DNA of 35,853 bases from NCBI GenBank assembly GCA_021778935.1, contig JAJYBQ010000005.1, positions 1 to 35,853 on the forward strand. The letters run 5' to 3'. Position numbers and translations under genes: made by a program. Of this stretch, positions 20,586-27,191 are shown one piece after another. How positions within the stretch are numbered: position 1 is the stretch's first letter; each line of letters begins with the position of its first letter. Origin of the DNA: Pseudomonadota bacterium (GTDB lineage: Bacteria > Pseudomonadota > Gammaproteobacteria > Burkholderiales > Burkholderiaceae). The notes under the pieces are model-generated. The model was not told where the DNA came from, did not search any database, and saw only the letters and a list, made by a program, of their open reading frames with translations.

Positions 20586-21274
20586 AGCGGGTTGCCGGCC
20601 GTCCCGCACGGCCTCGTCACGGTGGCAGCGCGGCGATCTATTTCGTCCGACACGGCGAGACGCGATGGACGGCGCAGGGGCGGTATCAAGGCGGTAGCGA
20701 CATTCCCCTTGCTCCCGCCGGGGTGTGCCAGGCCCGCCGCACCGCCCGGCGCCTCCTGCGGCATGGCGTCACGACCGTCGTGTCGAGCCCGTTGTGTCGG
20801 GCGGTCCGAACCGCCCAGGTCGTCGCAGGATGTCTTGGGGTTGCACGCCCCGCGGTCGATCGGCGATTGCGCGAGCTTCGCTTCGGAACGTGGGAAGGTT
20901 TTACGCAGAGTCAGGTGCGCGCCCGCTGGCCCGAGCAACTCCGGGAGTGGAAGCGGACGCCGGATCGCTTCCGGTTCCCCGCCGGCGAGACCCTGGCGGA
21001 GGCACAGGGCCGACTGCAGGCATTCCTCCGCACCCTTCGAGCGCAGCGCCGGCGGGGGTCGCGGACGATCGTCGCCGTCACGCACGCCGGAATCATCCGC
21101 CTGGCGCTCCTGGCCGCGCGCGGTCTGCCGTTGTCGCAATTCCGGACGTTCGAGATCGAACCCGGCGCGGTCGTTCGCCTGGATTGGTATTTCGGCCGGG
21201 TTGGCGGCGGACATCTCCGGCGGAGTCGATTTTCTTCTGCTGATTTCATGGAAATGAGGGAAAGGTCGAAATGA
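20582..21274 (+). CDS. Histidine phosphatase (phosphoglycerate mutase-like) superfamily protein
   Basis: This 230-residue protein starts with GTG overlapping the ABC stop (GTGA). The catalytic RHG triad is FVRHGETRW with phospho-accepting His24. Other family elements are SSPLCRAVRTAQ, the acidic RELRFGTWEG loop and VAVTHAGIIRLAL with His168. The length and RFGTWEG element resemble the CobC/phosphoserine-phosphatase-like subgroup, but cobalamin genes are absent here. The N-terminus is short and very basic (MKRVAGRPARPRH). Its coupling to an ABC exporter and UDP-glucose dehydrogenase suggests it dephosphorylates a sugar phosphate or lipid-linked intermediate of the same pathway. This is inference: phosphatases of this superfamily are promiscuous. 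The stop overlaps the ugd start by ATGA. Confidence 0.88.
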   Translation: MKRVAGRPARPRHGGSAAIYFVRHGETRWTAQGRYQGGSDIPLAPAGVCQARRTARRLLRHGVTTVVSSPLCRAVRTAQVVAGCLGVARPAVDRRLRELRFGTWEGFTQSQVRARWPEQLREWKRTPDRFRFPAGETLAEAQGRLQAFLRTLRAQRRRGSRTIVAVTHAGIIRLALLAARGLPLSQFRTFEIEPGAVVRLDWYFGRVGGGHLRRSRFSSADFMEMRERSK

Positions 21275-22605
21275 AAGTAACAGTCATTGGAACGGGATAC
21301 GTCGGTCTGGTAACCGGTGCGTGTCTGGCGGACGTCGGCAACTCGGTGTTGTGCATCGATATCGACGAAGCCAAGGTCGCGCGGCTGAACGCCGGCGAGA
21401 TTCCGATACACGAACCAGGGCTCGACGAGGTCGTGGCCCGCAACCGGGCAGCGGGCCGGCTGCGGTTTTCCTCGGATTACGGCGTCGCGGTCGCGCATGC
21501 CGACATCTTTTTCATCGCCGTCGGCACACCGACGGACGAGGATGGTTCGGCGGACGTTCGGCATGTCGAGGGGGCGGCGCGCGAACTCGGCCGTCGGCTG
21601 ACGAGAAAGGCGCTGGTGGTTGTCAAGTCCACCGTACCGGTCGGGACGCATGTGCTCGTGTCCCATGCGATCCAGGAGGAACTCGCCCACCGCGGCCAGA
21701 CGCTCAAAGTCGCGGTCGCGTCGAATCCGGAGTTCCTCAAGGAGGGGGCCGCCGTCACGGATTTCATGCATCCCGACCGCATCGTCGTGGGAACGGAAGA
21801 TCCGGACGCGATCGCGACGTTCACCACGCTCTATGCGCCGTTCAACCGCAACCACAATCGCCTGGTCATCCTGGATCCGCATTCGTCCGAACTTGCCAAG
21901 TATGCGGCGAATGCGATGCTGGCGACGCGGATCTCCTTCATGAACGAACTGGCGCGTCTCGCGGAGAAGCTCGGGGCGGATATCGAGAAGGTGCGCGACG
22001 CCATCGGAGCGGACCCCCGGATCGGATCGAGCTTTCTCTACGCGGGCGCGGGATACGGCGGATCGTGCTTTCCCAAGGACGTTCGCGCCCTGCTGGCCAT
22101 GGCGCGCGAAAACGTCGTCTCGGCGCGCTTGCTGTCGGCTGTGCATGAAGTGAACGAAGAGCAGAAGCACGTCCTCGCCACCAAACTGCGCGATGCACTG
22201 GGCGGCGATCTGCGCGGGCGGGTCATCGCGGTTTGGGGACTCGCCTTCAAGGCCAACACCGACGACGTGCGCGAAGCGTCGAGCCTGGTCCTGATTCGCG
22301 ACGTGGTCTCTGCCGGGGCGACCGTGCGCGCATACGATCCGCAGGCTCGCGACACCGGGCGCCGTGCCTTGGCCGAAATCGAACGCAAGGTCACCGTCTG
22401 CGACACGGCCGCAGCCGCCTGCGAAGGCGCCGATGCGCTCGTCGTGGTCACCGAGTGGCTCGAATTCCGCAGCCCGGATTTCGCCGCCCTGGCGCCGAAG
22501 CTGCGCGCCCGAACGGTCGTCGACGGTCGCAATCTCTATGACCCCCGGGCGGTTGCCGCGGCGGGACTGCGGTACGTCGGAATCGGGCGCTCGGGAGCGG
22601 CCTGA
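21271..22605 (+). CDS. ugd: UDP-glucose 6-dehydrogenase
   Basis: This NAD-dependent enzyme oxidises UDP-glucose to UDP-glucuronate in two steps. It has 444 residues, the normal size. The N-terminal Rossmann motif is MKVTVIGTGYVGLVTGACLA (GxGYVG at 7-12), followed by IPIHEPGLDEVV and VAVGTPTDEDGSAD-like residues. The catalytic region is YGGSCFPKDVRAL with the nucleophilic Cys266, and the C-terminal half shows WGLAFKANTDDVREASS. A Shine-Dalgarno-like GGGAAAGG precedes the start, which overlaps the histidine phosphatase stop. It receives UDP-glucose from GalU (downstream) and feeds the epimerase. It is the last gene joined by direct overlap in this operon; a 28-bp palindrome follows. Confidence 0.97.
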   Translation: MKVTVIGTGYVGLVTGACLADVGNSVLCIDIDEAKVARLNAGEIPIHEPGLDEVVARNRAAGRLRFSSDYGVAVAHADIFFIAVGTPTDEDGSADVRHVEGAARELGRRLTRKALVVVKSTVPVGTHVLVSHAIQEELAHRGQTLKVAVASNPEFLKEGAAVTDFMHPDRIVVGTEDPDAIATFTTLYAPFNRNHNRLVILDPHSSELAKYAANAMLATRISFMNELARLAEKLGADIEKVRDAIGADPRIGSSFLYAGAGYGGSCFPKDVRALLAMARENVVSARLLSAVHEVNEEQKHVLATKLRDALGGDLRGRVIAVWGLAFKANTDDVREASSLVLIRDVVSAGATVRAYDPQARDTGRRALAEIERKVTVCDTAAAACEGADALVVVTEWLEFRSPDFAALAPKLRARTVVDGRNLYDPRAVAAAGLRYVGIGRSGAA

Positions 22606-22630
22606 GCGCTCGTCGTCAGCTTGCCATCGG

Positions 22631-22658
22631 AGGCGGCGCGACCTCGGTCGCGCCGCCT
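22631..22658. terminator. Perfect 28-bp palindrome between ugd and epimerase
   Basis: The sequence from 22631 to 22658 is fully self-complementary (arm AGGCGGCGCGACC, then two central bases, then its complement), giving an 11-bp GC-rich stem with a 6-base loop. Only two T bases follow, so it is a poor intrinsic terminator. It lies in the 77-bp gap just upstream of the epimerase ribosome site (AGGAGGG at 22664-22670). It may act as a partial terminator, an mRNA-stability hairpin or an attenuation point separating the two halves of the locus. Confidence 0.5.
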
Positions 22659-22682
22659 TGGACAGGAGGGAGGGTGGAAGAC

Positions 22683-23669
22683 ATGGTTCTGGTTACCGGA
22701 TGCGCCGGATTCATCGGTAGCGCCGTCGCAGAGGCGCTGCTCGCACGGGGCGAGCGGGTATTGGGGATCGACAACTTCAATTCGTACTACGACCCCCGGC
22801 TCAAACACGATCGCGTGGCGCGCTGCACCGACCCCGCATATCGGGTGGCGGAAATCGATCTCGCGGATCGTGCCGGGCTGTTTTCCCTGATGCGGGAGAC
22901 GCGACCAACCCGCATCGTTCACCTGGCGGCGCAGGCCGGCGTGCGGTATTCCTTCGAAAACCCCCATGCCTATGTCGACAGCAACATCACGGGATTCGTC
23001 AACCTGCTGGAGGCGGCTCGCGCTGCCGGAAATGTCCGGCACTTCGTGTATGCGTCGTCTTCCAGCGTGTACGGCGCCAACACCAAGCAGCCGTTTTCGA
23101 TCGATGACCCGGTCGAACGGCCGATCAGCCTGTACGCCGCGACCAAGCGGGCGAACGAACTGATTGCCCAGGTATATGCGATGCAGTTCGGCCTGCGTCT
23201 CACCGGCCTGCGGTATTTCACCGTGTACGGGCCTTGGGGACGACCGGACATGGCGCCCATGAAGTTCGCGCGCGCCATCTTCGAGGAGAAGCCCATCGAG
23301 GTCTACGGGGAGGGAGACATGCGGCGCGATTTCACCTATATCGATGATGTCGTCGACGGGACCTTGCGCGCGCTGGACGAGACGGTCGGCTTCGATCTCG
23401 TGCCGCACCGCGTATACAACCTGGGGAACCATCGCCCGGAGGAACTCCTGCGGTTCATCGGGATTCTGGAACAGACGATCGGAAAGCCCGCGAAGCGGGT
23501 GTTCAAACCGATGCAGGCCGGGGATGTCCGGTCGACGGCGGCGGATATCGACGCCACGACGCGCGATCTCGGCTGGAGGCCCACGACCAATATCGATATC
23601 GGACTCGCCGCGCTGGTGGCATGGTTGCGTGCCTATTACGGCTACGGCCATCGCCTGGCGGCCGCCTGA
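22683..23669 (+). CDS. NAD-dependent epimerase, UDP-glucuronate 4-epimerase-like
   Basis: This is an extended short-chain dehydrogenase of 328 residues. It has the Rossmann GCAGFIGS motif near the N-terminus and the catalytic triad segments SSSSVYGA and Tyr151-x3-Lys155 (LYAATKR). The block RYFTVYGPWGRPDMAPMKFA is characteristic of the UDP-glucuronate 4-epimerase group (CapI/LpsL-like), which converts UDP-GlcA to UDP-GalA, and IEVYGEGDMRRDFTYIDDV follows. Plain UDP-glucose 4-epimerase is less likely. I chose the ATG; a GTG at 22674, too close to AGGAGGG, would add three residues. It directly follows ugd, which makes its predicted substrate, and precedes galU, so the three form a UDP-uronate supply route. 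Confidence 0.9.
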   Translation: MVLVTGCAGFIGSAVAEALLARGERVLGIDNFNSYYDPRLKHDRVARCTDPAYRVAEIDLADRAGLFSLMRETRPTRIVHLAAQAGVRYSFENPHAYVDSNITGFVNLLEAARAAGNVRHFVYASSSSVYGANTKQPFSIDDPVERPISLYAATKRANELIAQVYAMQFGLRLTGLRYFTVYGPWGRPDMAPMKFARAIFEEKPIEVYGEGDMRRDFTYIDDVVDGTLRALDETVGFDLVPHRVYNLGNHRPEELLRFIGILEQTIGKPAKRVFKPMQAGDVRSTAADIDATTRDLGWRPTTNIDIGLAALVAWLRAYYGYGHRLAAA

Positions 23670-23711
23670 TCCGGTCCGACCCATTTCCCATCAACCGTTT
23701 CGGTGGACTGA

Positions 23712-24563
23712 ATGAATACCCTACGGAAAGTCCGCAAGGCCGTGTTCCCGGTGGCGGGGTCCGGGACCCGATTTCTTCCTGCCACCAAGGCCATGCCCAA
23801 GGAGATGCTGCCGGTGCTGGACAAGCCGCTGATCCAGTATGCGGTCGAGGAGGCCGCGGCCGCCGGCATCGAGCAGATGATTTTCGTCACGGGTCGCAAC
23901 AAGCGGGCGATCGAAGATCATTTCGACCGCAATCCGGAATTGGAGATGCTGCTGCAGGCCCAGGGGAAGACCGCACTGCTCGATGCCCTGCGCAGCGCAG
24001 CACCGGCCGGCGTGAGTTTTGTCTATGTGCGTCAGCCGGAGCCGCTCGGTCTGGGGCACGCGGTGTTGTGCGCGCAATCCGTGGTTGGAGATGAGCCGTT
24101 TGCCGTCATCCTTGCCGATGATCTGATCGATGCGCGGCCCGGGGTCACGGCGCAACTCGTGCAGTGCCATGTGCGACACGGCGCGTCGGTGCTCGGAGTC
24201 GAGGACATCCCGTTGGCGGACGCGGGCAAATACGGCATCGTGGCGTCCGATCCGATGGGCGAGAACGACGAACGCGTGACGCAGATCGTCGAAAAGCCCG
24301 CTCCGGAGGAGGCACCCTCGACCCTGGCCGTGGTCGGCCGCTATGTTCTGTGCCCGGAAATTTTCGGCGAACTCGCGCGCACGCCGCGAGGACGGGGCGG
24401 GGAGATCCAGTTGACGGATGCGATCGCTCGACGTGTCGCCCTGGGCGAAGTGGTTGCGCATCGGTTTGCCGGCACGCGCTTCGATTGCGGCTCCCGGGCG
24501 GGGTTCGTGCAGGCGAACGTCGCATTCGCGAAGAATGCCGGGTTGATGCCGGCGATGCCATGA
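23712..24563 (+). CDS. galU: UTP-glucose-1-phosphate uridylyltransferase
   Basis: The enzyme makes UDP-glucose from UTP and glucose-1-phosphate. It has 283 residues, standard for GalU. The N-terminal [26 protein letters not shown] block (about residues 10-34) is the nucleotide-binding signature, followed by [13 protein letters not shown] and [16 protein letters not shown]. Later blocks are [10 protein letters not shown], the catalytic-region [11 protein letters not shown] and [14 protein letters not shown]. It is 42 bp downstream of the epimerase and in the same direction. It competes with GlgC for glucose-1-phosphate, so this locus links glycogen and surface-glycan metabolism. It converges with waaA. 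Confidence 0.97.
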   Translation: MNTLRKVRKAVFPVAGSGTRFLPATKAMPKEMLPVLDKPLIQYAVEEAAAAGIEQMIFVTGRNKRAIEDHFDRNPELEMLLQAQGKTALLDALRSAAPAGVSFVYVRQPEPLGLGHAVLCAQSVVGDEPFAVILADDLIDARPGVTAQLVQCHVRHGASVLGVEDIPLADAGKYGIVASDPMGENDERVTQIVEKPAPEEAPSTLAVVGRYVLCPEIFGELARTPRGRGGEIQLTDAIARRVALGEVVAHRFAGTRFDCGSRAGFVQANVAFAKNAGLMPAMP

Positions 24564-24574
24564 GCGATATGAGG

Positions 24575-24606
24575 CCGGAACGGACGGCGCCGGCAGGCGT
24601 TTCCGG
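24575..24606. terminator. Imperfect hairpin between convergent galU and waaA
   Basis: CCGGAACG (24575-24582) pairs with CGTTTCCGG (24598-24606) with one bulged T, enclosing a GC-rich loop with an internal GGCGCC. It lies in the 47-bp convergent gap, the place expected for a bidirectional terminator. No T-tract is visible, so the call is tentative. Confidence 0.35.
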
Positions 24607-24610
24607 TCGT

Positions 24611-26077
24611 TCACGGATCGCGCCGGTACGCGGTTTCGATCATCGCCACCGTCCGGTCGGCGGCGCCGCGATGGGCTGCCGAAAACACCTGCGCCGCGGC
24701 ACGCATCCGGCCCCGTAGTGCGGCATCGCGGGTGATCTCGTCGAGCGCTTGCAGCGCTTCCGCGGCGTCGGCGATGCGGCGTGCGGCGCCGCAGGCGGCG
24801 GCGTCGGCGGCCGCCTGCGCGAAGTTGAACATGTGCGGCCCGAACACGACGGGGCAGCCGCAGGCGGCCGCTTCGATGAGGTTCTGTCCGCCCCGCGGAG
24901 CGAGGCTGCCGCCGATCACCGCGGCGTCGGCCATCGCGTAGTACATCGGCATTTCTCCCATCGAGTCGCCGAGCAGGACGGTCGCGGAGTCCGGTGGCGC
25001 GGCCTCGGCCAGGGCGGCATCCCATTGCGAACGTCGCAGCACGCGCAGGCCGCGCTGCGCGAGCAGGGCGGCGACGTCGTCGAAGCGCTGCGGGTGGCGG
25101 GGAACGAACAACAGCCAGGGCGGCGCCGATCCGGTTTCCGCATGCGAGCGCGACGACCAGGCATCCAGCAGCATCGTCTCTTCGCCTTCGCGCGTGCTCG
25201 CGAACAGCCACACCGGGCGGTCGGCGCCGATCCGGGCGCGCCATCGCGCGCCGCGGGTGATGAGCGCGGCGTCGGGGTGCAGGTCGAATTTGAGATTGCC
25301 GGTGACCGGGATGGGTCCACGGAACCATTGCGCGATGCGATCGCGATCTGCCGGGGTTTGCGCGCCGACGGCGGTGAGGTTCGCGCCAGCGCGGGCGAAC
25401 AGGCGCGAGAAGCGCGCCGCCTTGGCGGCCGATCGTTCCGAGAGCCGTGCGTTGGCGAGAAGGATCGGGATGTTCGCCGCAGCCGCTTCGTAGAGCAGGG
25501 TAGGCCAGATTTCGGTTTCCATCAGCACGCCGACGTCCGGGCGCGTTTCACGCAGGAAGCGCCGCACTGGTCCGGGCAGGTCATAGGGGAGGTAGCGCTG
25601 CACGATCCGTCCGGGCCCGTGCGCGGTCTTCGCCGCGGCCAGACGCCCGGCGATCTCGGCGCCGACGGCGCGGCCGGTGGGGGTCATGTGCGTCAGCACG
25701 AAGCGCGCCTCGGGATGGCGCTGCGCCAGGCGTTCGACCAGCGGCCACGCCGCGTGGGTTTCGCCGACCGAGACAGCGTGGATCCAGAAGGTGGGTGGAG
25801 TGCGCGCTTCCCCCCTCACCCCGGCCCTCTTCCCCCGCGGGAGGAGAGGGGTAGTTTCCCGCGCGGACGCGTTTCCCGACGCGCCCGCCCCGAGAAACCG
25901 CTCGCCCCAGTGCTGGAAATAATCGCCCTGTCGCAGTCCGCGCCGGCATAGGTACAGCGCCACGAACGGCAGCGCTGCGATCCAGGCGATCGTGTACCAC
26001 GCCGGTGCGCGTTGCGGAACCCGACCTCCCGCGGAGGCCGGGGGCTCGGCCATTTCCGTGCCGCCCGGGGCACTCAT
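24611..26077 (-). CDS. waaA: 3-deoxy-D-manno-octulosonic acid (Kdo) transferase
   Basis: This transfers Kdo from CMP-Kdo to lipid IVA at the inner membrane. The ATG at 26077 overlaps the waaC stop (ATGA) and gives 488 residues, over 60 more than E. coli WaaA (about 425). A membrane helix lies at about 27-44 and WGER at 57-60. The conserved IHAVSVGETHA block starts at residue 99, with the proposed catalytic Glu. Other motifs are TPTGRAVGAE, GVLMETEIWP, ILLANARLSERSA, FASTREGEE, LFVPRHPQRF and APRGGQNLIEAAACG. The segment between WGER and IHAVS is about 30 residues longer than in E. coli and coincides with a palindromic repeat read in frame. An open frame further upstream to 26479 lies within waaC and is rejected. 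Confidence 0.95.
   Translation of the reverse strand: MSAPGGTEMAEPPASAGGRVPQRAPAWYTIAWIAALPFVALYLCRRGLRQGDYFQHWGERFLGAGASGNASARETTPLLPRGKRAGVRGEARTPPTFWIHAVSVGETHAAWPLVERLAQRHPEARFVLTHMTPTGRAVGAEIAGRLAAAKTAHGPGRIVQRYLPYDLPGPVRRFLRETRPDVGVLMETEIWPTLLYEAAAANIPILLANARLSERSAAKAARFSRLFARAGANLTAVGAQTPADRDRIAQWFRGPIPVTGNLKFDLHPDAALITRGARWRARIGADRPVWLFASTREGEETMLLDAWSSRSHAETGSAPPWLLFVPRHPQRFDDVAALLAQRGLRVLRRSQWDAALAEAAPPDSATVLLGDSMGEMPMYYAMADAAVIGGSLAPRGGQNLIEAAACGCPVVFGPHMFNFAQAAADAAACGAARRIADAAEALQALDEITRDAALRGRMRAAAQVFSAAHRGAADRTVAMIETAYRRDP
25811..25851. repeat. REP-like palindromic repeat inside waaA
   Basis: CCCCTCACCCCGGCCC is followed by an imperfect inverted repeat of CCCTC-TTCCC type and its mate ending GGAGAGGGG. 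This matches, in the other orientation, the end of the 29893-29955 repeat (CTCCCGC stem plus a GGGGGTGAGGG tail). Here it lies inside the waaA coding region and is translated as about residues 76-89 (TPLLPRGKRAGVRG) without breaking the frame. It corresponds to an insertion between WGER and IHAVSVGE. Confidence 0.75.
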
Positions 26078-27048
26078 CGGGGCGCCGGCTCCGGCGGGTT
26101 CGCAAGCACCCGGTCGACGGCGGCAAGCACGTCGGACACCGATGGCGTCACGCCGACGCCGCCGAGGCTGGCGACCCGTTTGCTGCCGCGCAGCCCGACC
26201 AGGGCCGGGTCGTAGTCGCAGTAGATTCCCACCGAGGGGGTCCCGGTTGCCGCGGCGAGATGGGTGAGTCCCGTGTCCAGCCCGATCGTCAGCGTCGCGC
26301 CCGCCGCCAGGCTGGCGAGCTGGGAGAGATTGGCGCGCGGCAGGACTTGTGCCGTCGCCATTGCTTGCGCCCGTCGCGCACAGGATTGTCGTTCCGACTC
26401 GCTGCCCCAGGGCAGCAAGCAGCGGTAGCCCCGGCCGGCGAGGTGGCGCTCGAGCGCGGTCCAGTGGGAATCCGGCCACAGCTTGGTGGCGCGGCTGGCG
26501 TTGGTGAGCAGGAGCACGGCGCCGGACTGCGCAAAAACGCCTTCCCCGGGGGGCGGACGCAGTCCGAATTCCTCCGGTTCGTCGAGCGCATATCCAAGCG
26601 CGAATGCGCCAAGGCGGCGGTTGCGGTCCACTGCGTGCAGCCGCTGGTCGATGCTGGCGGTGCGGCGATAAAAGAACGTCGCCAGCGGCTCGCGCGCCGA
26701 GGTTCGCGAAAACCCGCTCACCGGGCCGCGGGCCGAACCGGCAACGACGGCGCTCTTGAGCAGCCCCTGGCAGTCGATGATGGTGTGATAGCGAACCCGT
26801 CGCAAGCTGCTGCGCGCGGCGAGCAGCTCGCGCCAGCTTTCCCGGGAGAAGGGCTTTTTCCGCCAGCGCCGCAGCGCGATCGGAATGATCCGGGATACCG
26901 CCGGGTGCAGGCGGGGAATTTCCGCGAACGCATCTTCGACCACCCAGTCGATGCGGACGCGCGGAAAGGCACGCGCGATGTCGGTGACCATCGGCAGGGC
27001 ATGGACGACATCGCCCATCGATGAGGTTTTGACGATCAGGACGCGCAC
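26074..27048 (-). CDS. waaC: LPS heptosyltransferase I
   Basis: This GT9-family enzyme adds the first L-glycero-D-manno-heptose to Kdo2-lipid A. The GTG at 27048 gives 324 residues beginning MRVLIVKTSSMGDVVHALP, which matches the family N-terminus; the longer frame to 27108 adds a tail with no family match. Further motifs are VRIDWVVEDAFAEI, TIIDCQGLLKSAVVA, LLLTNASRATKLWPDSHW and the donor-binding LTIGLDTGLTHLAAATGTPSVGIY. No Shine-Dalgarno is obvious before the GTG. It overlaps waaA by 4 bp, so Kdo and heptose transfer are encoded in one coupled unit. It is divergent from glgP. Confidence 0.95.
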   Translation of the reverse strand: MRVLIVKTSSMGDVVHALPMVTDIARAFPRVRIDWVVEDAFAEIPRLHPAVSRIIPIALRRWRKKPFSRESWRELLAARSSLRRVRYHTIIDCQGLLKSAVVAGSARGPVSGFSRTSAREPLATFFYRRTASIDQRLHAVDRNRRLGAFALGYALDEPEEFGLRPPPGEGVFAQSGAVLLLTNASRATKLWPDSHWTALERHLAGRGYRCLLPWGSESERQSCARRAQAMATAQVLPRANLSQLASLAAGATLTIGLDTGLTHLAAATGTPSVGIYCDYDPALVGLRGSKRVASLGGVGVTPSVSDVLAAVDRVLANPPEPAPR

Positions 27049-27191
27049 CGCCGCGATTTTACCGGAGTACCCGGGCACGGAGTGCACCCCATTGGTGCGC
27101 GGCAACATCCCGATCTGCGCAACGTTCGATCGCGATCAGCACGCCGAAGGCGCGCAATCACCGGCTGCTAAGATGAGGCGACGCATCATCG
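27049..27191. promoter_or_regulatory. Divergent waaC/glgP control region
   Basis: The 143-bp gap separates the divergent waaC and glgP starts and must carry their promoters. I see no clear -10/-35 pair or dyad. GAGG at about 27175-27178 is a distant candidate ribosome site for glgP. Confidence 0.35.

Noticed and set aside
26078..26479. N-terminal extension of waaA
   Set aside because: The frame stays open into waaC, but the translation there is arginine-rich with no similarity to WaaA, and the ATG at 26077 gives an ATGA junction.
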